64,000 nucleotides of DNA from Myxococcales bacterium. GTDB lineage: Bacteria; Myxococcota_A; Bradymonadia; UBA7976; UBA1532. The notes under the pieces are model-generated. The model had not been told where the DNA came from, ran no database searches, and saw only the letters and a list, made by a program, of their open reading frames with translations. Positions 1 through 10,517 of the stretch are shown here, one piece after another. Made by a program: the position numbers and the translations under genes. Each line of letters begins with the position of its first letter. Position 1 is the first letter of the stretch. The stretch lies in assembly GCA_020633555.1 (NCBI GenBank), contig JACKDL010000018.1:62001-126000 (forward strand), read 5' to 3'.

Positions 1-192
1 GCGTTCATCGGATCGGACACCCAACTCGTCGCGCCGGTGACGGTCGGGGATGGCGCCTACGTCGGGGCAGGCTCGACCATCACCGAGCCCGTGCCCGCCG
101 ATGGCCTGGCGTTGAGCCGGGTTCGGCAGCGCGTGATCGAGGGCTGGGCGGCGCGTCAGCGCGCCCGGATGAGCAAGAAGAAGGAAGGCTGA
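1..192 (+). CDS. glmU: GlmU C-terminal fragment (N-acetylglucosamine-1-P uridyltransferase / GlcN-1-P acetyltransferase), 5' end outside window
   Basis: The reading frame is open from base 1 to a TGA at 190-192. It encodes the last 63 residues of a left-handed beta-helix acyltransferase: hexapeptide-type stretches (APVTVGDGAYVGAGSTIT) are followed by the 'ALSRVRQ' segment seen near the GlmU C-terminus and a basic tail. GlmU makes UDP-GlcNAc from glucosamine-1-phosphate in the cytoplasm. The call rests on this tail plus the neighbour: glmS starts 3 nt downstream, and glmU-glmS is a classic pair supplying peptidoglycan and LPS precursors. Only the acetyltransferase end is visible, so the uridyltransferase domain cannot be checked. 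Confidence 0.85.
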   Translation, partial: AFIGSDTQLVAPVTVGDGAYVGAGSTITEPVPADGLALSRVRQRVIEGWAARQRARMSKKKEG

Positions 193-195
193 CGC

Positions 196-2021
<1,826 letters not shown>

Positions 2022-2025
<4 letters not shown>

Positions 2026-4232
2026 GCTTCGAGGCGAGCCTCGCCCGCCTGAACCCCGTCCAGCAGCGTGCGGTGGCCCATCAAGGGACGCCGCTGCTGC
2101 TGCTCGCGGGTGCCGGCAGCGGCAAGACCCGGGTGGTCACCCACCGCATCGCGCGGCTGATCCGCGATGGCGCACGCCCGTGGCAGATCCTGGCGGTGAC
2201 CTTCACGAACCGGGCGGCGAAGGAGATGGGGGAGCGGGTCGAAGCGCTGCTGGGCCAAGGCGGCGACGGCGAGCCGCTGCTGTGCACCTTCCACGCGCTG
2301 GGGGCCCGGATCCTGCGCGAGTTCGGCACCTTCTTCGGTCGGGGCCGCGACTTCGTGATCTACGACACCGATGACCAGCTCAAGGTGGTCGAGGCGGCGG
2401 CGCAGGACGAGGGGCTGGTGTGGGGGCGGCCCCAGCTCAAGGCCGTCCGCAGGGCCATCGATGAGGCCCGCAACCGAGGCCAGGACGCCAGCGGGATGGA
2501 TCTCGGCCTCGAGTTTGGCGGGGTCGACACGGTCCGACTCGGCAAACGATACGAGGCTCGCCTCGAGCGGGCCAACGCCTTCGACTTCGGCGATCTGATC
2601 CTGCGCCCAATGCAGCTGCTGGATCAGGTGCCCGAGGTGGCCGAGCGGCTCCGGGCGCGCTGGCCGCACGTGCTGGTGGACGAGTTTCAGGACACGAACG
2701 AGGCGCAGTTCAAGCTCCTGCAGCGGCTCGCCCCCCCCGGCAGCGACCTGTTCGCCGTGGGCGACGACGACCAGTCCATCTATGGCTGGCGCGGCGCGCA
2801 GGTGGGCAACATCCTCGCCTTCGATCAGGCTTGGCCCACCGCCCAGGTGGTCCGCCTCGAACAGAACTACCGCAGTCTCGGCCGGATCCTCGAGGCCGCC
2901 AACGGGGTCATCGCCCACAACACCGAGCGGCTGGGGAAGACGCTGTGGACGGATCGCGAGCCGGGCCCCCCAGTTCAGTTGCATGTGGCCCAGGATGGGG
3001 CCGACGAGGCGCGGTTCGTGGCTCGGACGGTGGCGGCGCTCGGCGCGCAGGGGATCGCGCCGGGGGACGTCGGGGTGTTGTTTCGGGCCAACCACCTGTC
3101 GCTCGATGTCGAGCAGGCGCTGGGCCGGGAGCGGCTGCCGTACGTGGTCGTCCGCGGCCGTTCCTTCTATGAGCGGGCCGAGGTCCGCGACGCGGTGGCC
3201 TATCTGCGCCTGCTCCTGAACCCGAGCGATGACGTCGCCTTCCAGCGGGTGGTCAATCTGCCCCCAAGGGGCGTCGGCAAGGCCAGCCTCGACCGGCTGG
3301 TCGGCTTCGCCGCGGCTCAGGACCTGCCGCTCATGGCCGCCGTGGCGCCGGCGCTGCAGGCCAGGGTCGTGAAGGGCCGCGCCAAGGCTGGGCTGGAGCA
3401 GTTTCAGGGGCTGTTCCAGGCCGATCCGCAGGCTTCGGTCCTCGATCAGGCCGGGCAGCTCCTGACCGACGCCGGGTTCCTCGGTCAGCTCGCCGAGGAG
3501 GCGGCCCTCGGTGAGGACGAGCGAGCGCGCTTCGAGAACGTCCAGCGCCTCCTGGCGGCCCTTGACGAGGCGATCCAGGCTCGGCCCCATGAGGGCCTCG
3601 CTGGCTTCCTCGAGCAGGTGAAGCTGGTGAGCGACGCGGACGCCGCGGACCCTCAGGGCGGCCGGGTCTCGCTGATGACCGTGCACGCGGCCAAGGGGCT
3701 GGAGTTCAAGGTGGTCTTCGTCATCGGCATGGAGGAGGGCCTCTTCCCGCATGCCCGGTCCATCAGCCCGGCCGAGGTTCAGGAGGAGCGCCGCCTCGCC
3801 TACGTTGCGATCACCCGGGCAGAAGAGCGCCTCTACCTGACCCGGGCCCGCCAACGGCGCGGCTTCCGAGAGACGCGGGCGGCTCGACCGAGCCGTTTCC
3901 TCGACGAGCTGCCCGAGGGGGTCGCAGAGGGACGCCGCGAGCGCCCGTCCAGCTGGCGGGCGGGCGCGCCGGCTTGGGCGCCGGCGCCGCGTCGGGAGCG
4001 GCCGCCGCCACCGGGTCCGTCGGTGGACGACCTGTGCACCGACATCACGTACGACGACACCGGCAGCGACGCCCTCGGCTGGCGGCCGGGCATGCGCGTC
4101 TTGCATGCCCAGTTTGGTGTGGGGGTCGTCAAGGCCTGGCGCCCGGGGCCGCGCCCCATCCTGACGGTCCTCTTCGCCGACGTGGGTCTCCGCAAGGTGC
4201 TGCCGCGGTTCGTGTCCCTCTACGAGGGGTGA
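2022..4232 (+). CDS. UvrD/PcrA/Rep-family ATP-dependent 3'-5' DNA helicase
   Basis: A 736-residue superfamily 1A helicase for DNA repair or replication restart. Visible motifs are Walker A GAGSGKT (residues 30-36), motif Ia TFTNRAAKEM, motif II DEFQD (220-224), motif III GDDDQSIYGWRGA, motif IV QNYRS, motif V VHAAKGLEF near 552 and motif VI AYVAITRAEERL. The GTG start at 2022 overlaps the glmS stop by 4 nt. The C-terminal 80 residues (GMRVLHAQFGVGVVKAW) resemble the PcrA/UvrD Tudor-like RNA-polymerase-binding tail (HxxFGxGxV pattern). This favours PcrA/UvrD over Rep, but the three cannot be separated by eye. Confidence 0.95.
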
Positions 4233-4333
4233 TCCGCACGGCAGCTCGCTGCGCAGGCCCTGTCCGGTCAAGGAGGCCCTTGGCGCCCGCCGGAACTGGT
4301 GTTCCCCCTTTGGCTGTGGCACCGTGCTGGACG

Positions 4334-5545
4334 ATGCGCGTGGTCTGCGAACAGTGTGGGACGGCCAACTCCGTCGATGAGCATGCCCTCCAGGCGGGTG
4401 CAGCGGTGTGCCGCCGCTGCGCGGCGCGGCTGTCGGCTGACGCGGGGGACCTGACGGCGGGTTCGCCGCCCCCACAGCCCATGGGGGGCCACGCCTGGCT
4501 GGCGGCGCTCGAGGATCCGGGCGACTTCGACCTGGGCGCCATGGCCGATGGGCCCGTGGGGGCGCCGGCGCCGGCATACGACGGGCCAATGGCGGGGACG
4601 CCTGATGGGGGCCCGAAGGGGTTGACCGGGGCCTTCCGGTTTGGGGCCGATGAGGATGGCCTGGACGAGGCCACCCGACTCGACGGCGGCGCGGGCCCCG
4701 TGGACTTCGACCGCCGCGCCAACCCGGGCGACCAGGAGTCAACCCGAGTGGTCGCTGCCCCCGGCCAGCGCCCCATGGCGCGCCCCGCGGCACAGGCGGC
4801 GTGGCGCATCAAGGGCGAGCGCGGCCTGGTCTACGAGATGCAGTCGGTGAACGCGGTCGTCGCCTGGCTCGAAGGCAAGCGCGAGATCCGAAGCATCCAG
4901 ATCGCAAAGGGGGACGGGCCGTTCCGACCCGTGGACCAGTACCCCGAGGTCGAGGCGCGGCTCCAGAAGCGCCCGGATGCGGGCGCACCGGTCCTGGCCA
5001 CCTCGGGGGGCGCCGATGAGCCCCTGACCCTGGACCTGTCGACGCAACCGCGGCGAAGCCCCGAGGCGACCACCCGACCGGCCCGACCTGCGGAGGCCGA
5101 AGCCGCTCGTGCGGGACGGACGCGGGAGGCGAGCGCGCCCAAGGGGCCGGTGGAGGTCGAGGCCACCAGCGGGTTCGGGCTCGTTCTCGCAGCCGTACTG
5201 GGCAGCCTCGCGCTCACGGTCGGGGCCATCGCCGTGGGCGTACTCGTGGGGGACCTTGCGCCGCCGGCCCCCGTCGAGGTCGCGGCGGCGCGGACCTTCC
5301 CTGCGCCGGCGGGCGAACTGGCCCAGGCCATCGCCGAATACGAAGCCGGACACAACACGGCCGCGAGCAAGATCCTCGAAGGGTTGCGGGGCGCCGACGA
5401 CCCGCGCGTGGACCGCTATCTGGCGCTGGTCCTCCACCGAAGCGGCCGGGACCGAGAGGCGCGTGCGGCGCTGGACCGGTACCGGGCCGCAATGCTGCGG
5501 GTGAATGGAGAGCATGGACGTCAAGTGCGAGAAGTGCGGGACTGA
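4334..5545 (+). CDS. Zinc-ribbon / GYF-like / single-TM protein with short periplasmic TPR tail
   Basis: About 403 residues from the ATG at 4334. The N-terminus is a four-cysteine zinc ribbon of the MJ0042 kind (Cys5, Cys8, Cys26, Cys29). A long Pro/Gly/Ala-rich linker follows, then a GYF-like module starting at WRIKGERG (near residue 157) that aligns residue for residue with the module of the next gene. One membrane helix lies near residues 280-305 (GLVLAAVLGSLALTVGAIAV), and an outside segment resembles one or two TPR hairpins. An in-frame extension upstream of 4334 exists but is low-complexity, so the start was put at the conserved Met before the ribbon. It overlaps the next gene. The ribbon-GYF-TM order recalls the cytoplasmic half of Myxococcus GltJ/AgmX; no TonB-like tail is present. 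Function is inferred only. Confidence 0.72.
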   Translation: MRVVCEQCGTANSVDEHALQAGAAVCRRCAARLSADAGDLTAGSPPPQPMGGHAWLAALEDPGDFDLGAMADGPVGAPAPAYDGPMAGTPDGGPKGLTGAFRFGADEDGLDEATRLDGGAGPVDFDRRANPGDQESTRVVAAPGQRPMARPAAQAAWRIKGERGLVYEMQSVNAVVAWLEGKREIRSIQIAKGDGPFRPVDQYPEVEARLQKRPDAGAPVLATSGGADEPLTLDLSTQPRRSPEATTRPARPAEAEAARAGRTREASAPKGPVEVEATSGFGLVLAAVLGSLALTVGAIAVGVLVGDLAPPAPVEVAAARTFPAPAGELAQAIAEYEAGHNTAASKILEGLRGADDPRVDRYLALVLHRSGRDREARAALDRYRAAMLRVNGEHGRQVREVRD

Positions 5546-7646
5546 GTACGAGTTCGACGACCGCAAGATCTCGGAGACGGGCATCACGGTGAAGTGCACG
5601 AACTGCGGCCACCTGTTCAAGGTGGTGCGGCAGCGCGTGGCGTTGGACGAGCGGCCGGTCATTGGCGCCGATGATCCCAGCCGTGAGCTGCCCGGCCCGC
5701 GCCGGGTGCACTGGATGATCCGCAACGCCCACGGTGAGGTGAAGGAGTTCAAGGATCTCGCGACCCTGCAGCAGTGGATTGCCCAGGGCAAGGTGTCGCC
5801 CACGGACGAAATCTCCAAGAGTGGCGAGACGTGGAAGCCGCTGAGCACGATCGTCGAGCTCTCCGGCATGTTCGGCGCGCCTGGCAATCAGCCGGCCCGA
5901 CCCGCGGCGCCGCCACCGCCCCCGACCACGGCAGAGGACCTGATGGCCTCGGGCCAGTTCCGGCTGGAAGGGCCCAGCGATCCAGGCACGCCCAGCCCGC
6001 GGGCTCCGCACGCTTCTCAGCCGGTCGCTCAGCTCGCGCCGACCCCCGGCCTCTACGCCACGGGCGGGTACGCCGCGATGAACTCCCAGATGATGCCGGT
6101 CATGCAGCCGGCTCATCCCGCCCCACAGGCCATGATGGGCCAGCACCCGGGCATGACGGGGCAGCAGCCGGTCATGCACCCGGGCATGACTGGCCAGCAG
6201 TTCATCCCGGGCATGACCGGCCAGCAGTTCATCCCGGGCATGACCGGCCAGCACATGATGCCGGGCTTCGGCCACAGCAGCGGGGCCATGCCACGGCCCG
6301 GTGAGCCCAGCAGCTCGACCTTCGTGTTTGAAGATCAGGGGCCGCCCGGCTACGGGCGGCGTGAGCAAGGTGCTGCGCGCGGATTCGCCATGGGCGTCCT
6401 GGCAACGGTGGCCCTGGCCGGAGCGGGCTACTTCGTCTACGACCAGTTGGCCGATCGCCCGGCCGCCCCACCGGTGGCCGCCCCGAGCGCCGCCAGGCCC
6501 GCCCCGGATGTGGCAGCCACGCTCGAGCAGGCCCGTGCGAGTTGGGCCCGCGATGGCTTGACGGGGTTCGCCGAGTCCCGCGTGCACGCTCGCCGCGCGC
6601 TCACCGAGCTGGGCGGAGCGGGCAGCGCGGCTCAGCGGGCTCTGGCGCACGCGCTCGAGGCCCGGGCGCTGGTGGGGCAGGCAGAGTACGCCCGTCTGCA
6701 GCGGGCGCCGTTCAACCTGGGCGAAGCCGAGGAAGCGGTGGCACAGGCTGAGTCCCTCGCGCCCACGCTGCCGGAGGTCTTGTTGGCCCGCCTGGAGCTC
6801 GATCGCGTGGCGGGGCGGATCCCTCAGGCGCGCCAGGCGCTGGCGCGTGCCCGGGCGGCCGGAGTGGATTCGACGGCCCTGGCCCTGCAGGAGGCCGCGC
6901 TCGACTTGCACGCAGGGCACGACGCCGCCGCCACGGCCGCGCGACTGACGAAGCTGCCCTCTGAGGTGCTGGACCAGCCGCGGGGGCGCTACCTTGCGGC
7001 CGTCGCCCTCCATCGGGCCGGCGACCGGCCGGCGGCGACAATGCAACTCCAGAAGCTGCTCGAAGGGCAGCCGGCGCACGGCCCGGCACAGGCCCTCATG
7101 GCCTCCTTGGGCGGCGCGACGGTCGCTGCAGCGCCAGCCTCGGCCAAGGGGACTGCGGCCGACGGAGTTCGCCCCCCGGCCGCACCCGTGGTGGCGCCGC
7201 CCCCTTCGGCACCGGCTTCGGCCGCGCCGGCAACCCCCCAGTCGGCGGCCCGGGCACCCGAGCCGCGTGCCGAGCCCGCCGAGCCGTCCGGCGGCTTCGA
7301 CAGCCTCATGCGCCAAGGTGCCCGAGCCCTTGAACGGGGACGAACCCGAGAGGCACGGCGTCTGTTTGAGGCCGCGCGAAACCGCAACGCGCGAAGCCCC
7401 GAGCCATGGGCCAACCTGGGCTGGTGCGACCTTGATGACCGGAAGCTCGAGGCCGCCATCGGGAACTTCCGCAAGGCGCTGGAGCGCAGCCCGCGCTACG
7501 CCGACGCCATGTTCGGCCTCGGCAACGCCCTCGAACAGGCGGGACGCAAGGCCGAGGCGTTGCAGGCATACCGCTCCTACCTGGACGCCCACCGCCGCGG
7601 CCGACACGCCAGCATCGTGAAGCGCAAGCTGGAGCAGTTGCGGTGA
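5514..7646 (+). CDS. Zinc-ribbon / GYF-like / single-TM / TPR protein, paralogue of the upstream gene
   Basis: About 710 residues. The ATG at 5514 is preferred over the one at 5505 because GGAG lies just upstream and MDVKCEKCG is the typical start of this zinc-ribbon family. Order: zinc ribbon (CxxC twice within the first 35 residues), GYF-like domain (HWMIRNAHGEVKEF to about residue 120), a Met/Gln/Pro-rich linker with tandem GMTGQQ units, a membrane helix near residue 290-310 (GVLATVALAGAGYFVYDQL), then a long periplasmic region with TPR-like helices. Clear TPRs are at the C-terminus (PWANLGWCDLDDRKLEAAI, then YADAMFGLGNALEQAG). It overlaps its upstream paralogue by 32 nt and mtnA by 4 nt. 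A role as an adaptor linking cytoplasmic regulators to envelope machinery is inferred from architecture. Confidence 0.75.
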   Translation: MDVKCEKCGTEYEFDDRKISETGITVKCTNCGHLFKVVRQRVALDERPVIGADDPSRELPGPRRVHWMIRNAHGEVKEFKDLATLQQWIAQGKVSPTDEISKSGETWKPLSTIVELSGMFGAPGNQPARPAAPPPPPTTAEDLMASGQFRLEGPSDPGTPSPRAPHASQPVAQLAPTPGLYATGGYAAMNSQMMPVMQPAHPAPQAMMGQHPGMTGQQPVMHPGMTGQQFIPGMTGQQFIPGMTGQHMMPGFGHSSGAMPRPGEPSSSTFVFEDQGPPGYGRREQGAARGFAMGVLATVALAGAGYFVYDQLADRPAAPPVAAPSAARPAPDVAATLEQARASWARDGLTGFAESRVHARRALTELGGAGSAAQRALAHALEARALVGQAEYARLQRAPFNLGEAEEAVAQAESLAPTLPEVLLARLELDRVAGRIPQARQALARARAAGVDSTALALQEAALDLHAGHDAAATAARLTKLPSEVLDQPRGRYLAAVALHRAGDRPAATMQLQKLLEGQPAHGPAQALMASLGGATVAAAPASAKGTAADGVRPPAAPVVAPPPSAPASAAPATPQSAARAPEPRAEPAEPSGGFDSLMRQGARALERGRTREARRLFEAARNRNARSPEPWANLGWCDLDDRKLEAAIGNFRKALERSPRYADAMFGLGNALEQAGRKAEALQAYRSYLDAHRRGRHASIVKRKLEQLR
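6146..6265 (+). repeat. In-frame tandem repeat encoding GMTGQQ-type units
   Basis: Units beginning CCCGGGCATGAC start at 6146, 6179, 6206 and 6233, giving one 33-nt and then 27-nt periods. They encode PGMTGQQ-(F/P)(I/V) units in the disordered linker between the GYF-like domain and the membrane helix. The last units are almost identical at DNA level, which suggests recent slippage-type expansion. Confidence 0.85.
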
Positions 7647-8698
7647 GCCTGCTCGGCCCCGGTGAGGACACTTTCACGCCCATTCGGTGGGTCGACGGTG
7701 CCCTGGAGCTGCTTGACCAGCGGCAACTGCCCGTCGACGAGACCTGGGTGCGCTGCGGGCACTGGCGTGCGGTGGCCGACGCCATCCGCGACATGGTCGT
7801 CCGCGGCGCGCCGGCCATTGGCATTGCGGCGGCCTACGGCCTTGCGCTGGCCGCGGCGGAGGACTCAGAGGGCGATCTGGGTGAGGCGTTCGCGGGCCTC
7901 GCGGCGACGCGCCCAACCGCGGTCAACCTGTTCTGGGCGCTCGACCGACTGCAGTGCGTCTCCGCGCCAGGTCCGGATCGGGCGGAGCGCCTTCTCGCAG
8001 AGGCGCAGCGGATCCACGGCGAAGACCTGATGATGTGCCAGCGGATGGGCGCTCACGGCGCGCCGCTTCTGCCCGAGGGCGCGCGGGTGTTGACCCACTG
8101 CAATGCAGGCGCGCTGGCCACGGGCGGCCACGGGACGGCCCTCGGGATCATCCGCTCCGCACACGCCATGGGGCGGATATCGCAGGTGCTCGCGGACGAG
8201 ACCCGGCCCTTCTTGCAGGGAGCCAGGTTGACGGCCTGGGAGCTCCACCGGGACGGCATCCCCGTGCGGGTCATCACCGACAACATGGCAGCCCATTTCA
8301 TGGGGCAGGGGATGGTCGACGCGGTGGTGGTCGGGACCGACCGGATCGCCGCCAACGGCGATGTCGCCAACAAGATTGGGACCTACGGGCTGGCGATCCT
8401 GGCCCACCACCATGGCCTGCCCTTCATCGTCGCGGGCCCCACCAGCACCATCGATCTGCAAACCCCGGACGGTGCCGCGATCCCGATCGAGCAGCGGCCC
8501 GACCGCGAGGTGACCCATGTGGGCTCGACCCGGCTCGTCCCCGAAGCGGTCGGTGTCTACAACCCGGCGTTCGACGTCACGCCCGCCGGGCTCGTGACCG
8601 CCATCGTCACCGAGCAAGGTGTCCTTCGGCCGCCCTTCGAAGCCGGCCTGGCCGCCCACGTGGCCGCTGCGTCGGCGCAACGCGAGACAACGGATTGA
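7643..8698 (+). CDS. mtnA: S-methyl-5-thioribose-1-phosphate isomerase MtnA
   Basis: A 351-residue cytoplasmic enzyme of the methionine salvage pathway, converting methylthioribose-1-P to methylthioribulose-1-P. Family signatures are RGAPAIGIAAAYG near residue 55, THCNAGALAT with the catalytic Cys, DNMAAHFM, and GTDRIAANGDVANKIGT with the catalytic Asp. The length fits bacterial MtnA rather than the related eIF2B subunits. The GTG start at 7643 overlaps the stop of the preceding TPR protein (GTGA). No other salvage gene (mtnB, C, D, K) is in the window. Its 3' end carries the -35 box of the ribosomal-protein promoter downstream. Confidence 0.96.
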   Translation: MSLLGPGEDTFTPIRWVDGALELLDQRQLPVDETWVRCGHWRAVADAIRDMVVRGAPAIGIAAAYGLALAAAEDSEGDLGEAFAGLAATRPTAVNLFWALDRLQCVSAPGPDRAERLLAEAQRIHGEDLMMCQRMGAHGAPLLPEGARVLTHCNAGALATGGHGTALGIIRSAHAMGRISQVLADETRPFLQGARLTAWELHRDGIPVRVITDNMAAHFMGQGMVDAVVVGTDRIAANGDVANKIGTYGLAILAHHHGLPFIVAGPTSTIDLQTPDGAAIPIEQRPDREVTHVGSTRLVPEAVGVYNPAFDVTPAGLVTAIVTEQGVLRPPFEAGLAAHVAAASAQRETTD

Positions 8699-8723
8699 CA
8701 TCGAGGGCCGTCTCGCGTACGTT
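8695..8723 (+). promoter_or_regulatory. Sigma-70-type promoter for rplU-rpmA-obg
   Basis: A perfect -35 box TTGACA (8695-8700) is separated by exactly 17 nt from a -10-like TACGTT (8718-8723). It lies 38 nt before the rplU ATG and overlaps the mtnA stop codon. Seen by eye; no transcription data. Confidence 0.7.
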
Positions 8724-8760
8724 CCGCGCCTCGTTACTCCTGACCCTTGGCAGGTGAGTC

Positions 8761-9072
8761 ATGTACGCGATCATCAAGACCGGCGGGAAGCAGTACCGCG
8801 TGACCGAAGGACAGACCCTTCGCGTCGAGAAGATCGAGGGCGAGGCCGGTGCGGCCATCACTCTCGACAAGGTGCTGCTCATTGGCGGTGAGGGCGAGAC
8901 CCGGATCGGCCGCCCGTTCTTGGACGGGGCCTCGGTCGTGGCCGAGATCTCCCGTCAGGCGAAGGCCAAGAAGGTCATCATCTACAAGAAGAAGCGCCGG
9001 AAGGGCTACCACCTCAAGCAGGGTCACCGTCAGCGCTACACCGAGCTGAGCATCAAGAGCATCAGCGCCTGA
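8761..9072 (+). CDS. rplU: 50S ribosomal protein L21
   Basis: 103 residues, the usual L21 length. MYAIIKTGGKQYRV at the N-terminus and KKRRKGYHLKQGHRQRYTELSI at the C-terminus (the second is a family hallmark; it binds 23S rRNA domain II) leave no doubt. First gene of the conserved rplU-rpmA-obg operon. The spacer ahead of the ATG has a GGCAGGTGA-type ribosome-binding site. Confidence 0.99.
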   Translation: MYAIIKTGGKQYRVTEGQTLRVEKIEGEAGAAITLDKVLLIGGEGETRIGRPFLDGASVVAEISRQAKAKKVIIYKKKRRKGYHLKQGHRQRYTELSIKSISA

Positions 9073-9115
9073 ACCTGCGGGCCTCGTCCGCGCCAGACAG
9101 CAAGCGAGATACGAA

Positions 9116-9364
9116 ATGGCTCACAAAAAGGGGCAGGGGAGCACCCGGAACGGGCGTGACTCCAACGCCAAGCGTCGTGGCGTGAAGCGCTTCGACGGCC
9201 AGGAAGTGCGCGCGGGGAACATCCTTGTTCGCCAGTGCGGCACCAAGATCCACGCGGGCGCCAACGTTGGCGTCGGTCGCGACTACACCCTGTTCGCCCT
9301 CGTGGACGGGCAGGTGAAGTTCGAGACCTTTGGCCGCGGTCGCAAGCGGGTGGCGGTCTATTAA
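9116..9364 (+). CDS. rpmA: 50S ribosomal protein L27
   Basis: 82 residues beginning MAHKKGQGST, the short L27 N-terminus that reaches toward the peptidyl-transferase centre. No Firmicutes-style N-terminal cleavage extension is present. It ends in GRKRVAVY. The TAA stop (9362-9364) overlaps the proposed start codon of obg, so obg is probably translated by re-initiation. Confidence 0.99.
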   Translation: MAHKKGQGSTRNGRDSNAKRRGVKRFDGQEVRAGNILVRQCGTKIHAGANVGVGRDYTLFALVDGQVKFETFGRGRKRVAVY

Positions 9365-10382
9365 GTTCATCGACGAGGCTCGGATCCACGTCCGCTCCGG
9401 CGACGGGGGCGCGGGTCTGGTCAGCTTCCTGCGGGAGAAGTTTCGCCCGCGTGGAGGCCCGGACGGCGGCGACGGCGGCCGCGGCGGTGACGTGCTCGTC
9501 GTCGTCGACGGCTCCATCGCGACGCTCATGGACTTGCGCTACAAGCGCACCCTCGCTGCCAAGGACGGCCAGCCTGGGGGGTCCAAGAATTGCAGCGGCG
9601 CCAACGGCTCCGATTGCATCATCCCGGTGCCCATCGGGACGCAGATCTTCCAAGAGCACGAGGACGGCACGGCGACCTTGGTCGCCGATCTGGACGAGCC
9701 GGACAGCCAGGTGGTCTTGGCCCGTGGCGGCATCGGCGGCAAGGGCAATGCCCACTTCGTCACCGCAGCCCGCCGCGCGCCCGACTATGCCCAGCCGGGT
9801 CGGCCGGGCGAAGAGGGCGACTACCGCTTCGAACTCAAGCTCCTGGCCGATGTGGGTCTGGTGGGGTTCCCGAACGCCGGGAAGTCCACCCTCGTCTCCC
9901 GTATCAGCCGGGCGCGACCCAAGATCGCGGATTACCCGTTCACGACCTTGAAGCCGAACCTGGGCGTCGTCCGCGTTGACGACATGCGCAGCTATGTGGT
10001 GGCCGACATCCCGGGCCTGATCGAAGGGGCTGCCGACGGCGCGGGCTTGGGGATCCGCTTCCTCAAGCACATCGAGCGCACGCGGCTCTTCCTCTTCCTG
10101 ATTACGCAGGACCTGACCCCCGGGCGGGAACCGGTCGACGACTACCACAAGCTCTGCAAGGAGCTGGAGCGGTACGACGCCGACTTGTTGCAGCGCCCAC
10201 GCCTCATCGCGCTGTCCCAGGTCGACCGTCCGGATGTTGCCGAGCAGCTCCAGCACGTTCGTTCGGCGATCCCCGACGTGCCTGTCCTGCCCATCTCGGC
10301 GGTGACGGGCGAGGGGCTCGACGAGCTCCTGCGGGCCATCGCGGAGATTCTCGTGGCCAAGGGGCGCTGGTCTGCGGGCTGA
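9360..10382 (+). CDS. obg: GTPase Obg/CgtA, apparently starting at ATT
   Basis: About 340 residues. The glycine-rich Obg fold (KFIDEARIHVRSGDGGAG onward) fills residues 1-158, and the GTPase domain follows: G1 GFPNAGKST (169-177), switch II DIPGL (216-220), G5 SAVTGEG. It assists 50S assembly and (p)ppGpp-linked growth control; rplU-rpmA-obg is its usual operon. The conserved Met position of Obg falls on an ATT codon at 9360, overlapping the rpmA stop. The only nearby standard start is TTG at 9330, which would add ten residues read out of frame through rpmA. The G4 specificity motif, normally NKxD or TKxD, reads SQVD (286-289). There is no C-terminal OCT domain, as in many Proteobacteria. Confidence 0.93.
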   Translation: MKFIDEARIHVRSGDGGAGLVSFLREKFRPRGGPDGGDGGRGGDVLVVVDGSIATLMDLRYKRTLAAKDGQPGGSKNCSGANGSDCIIPVPIGTQIFQEHEDGTATLVADLDEPDSQVVLARGGIGGKGNAHFVTAARRAPDYAQPGRPGEEGDYRFELKLLADVGLVGFPNAGKSTLVSRISRARPKIADYPFTTLKPNLGVVRVDDMRSYVVADIPGLIEGAADGAGLGIRFLKHIERTRLFLFLITQDLTPGREPVDDYHKLCKELERYDADLLQRPRLIALSQVDRPDVAEQLQHVRSAIPDVPVLPISAVTGEGLDELLRAIAEILVAKGRWSAG

Positions 10383-10443
10383 CTCCAGCGGTAACTTCCC
10401 GATCTGACAGCGATTCCGGGTACTTCCGGGCCTTGGGCTCCGG

Positions 10444-10473
10444 TTGACATCCTTCGGATGACCGTGCTAGTCA
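10444..10473 (+). promoter_or_regulatory. Sigma-70-type promoter candidate for the envelope-motor cluster
   Basis: TTGACA at 10444-10449 is followed after 18 nt by TAGTCA (10468-10473), which is preceded by TGC as in an extended -10. It is about 45 nt before the first gene of the cluster. The -35 is perfect and the -10 weak. Confidence 0.55.
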
Positions 10474-10517
10474 GCGGATGTTATCGTGGCCCATCGGGCG
10501 TCATCAGGAGTCTCCCC

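Noticed and set aside
6146..6265. CRISPR-like array
   Set aside because: Units are contiguous, in frame and without unique spacers; it is a coding tandem repeat.
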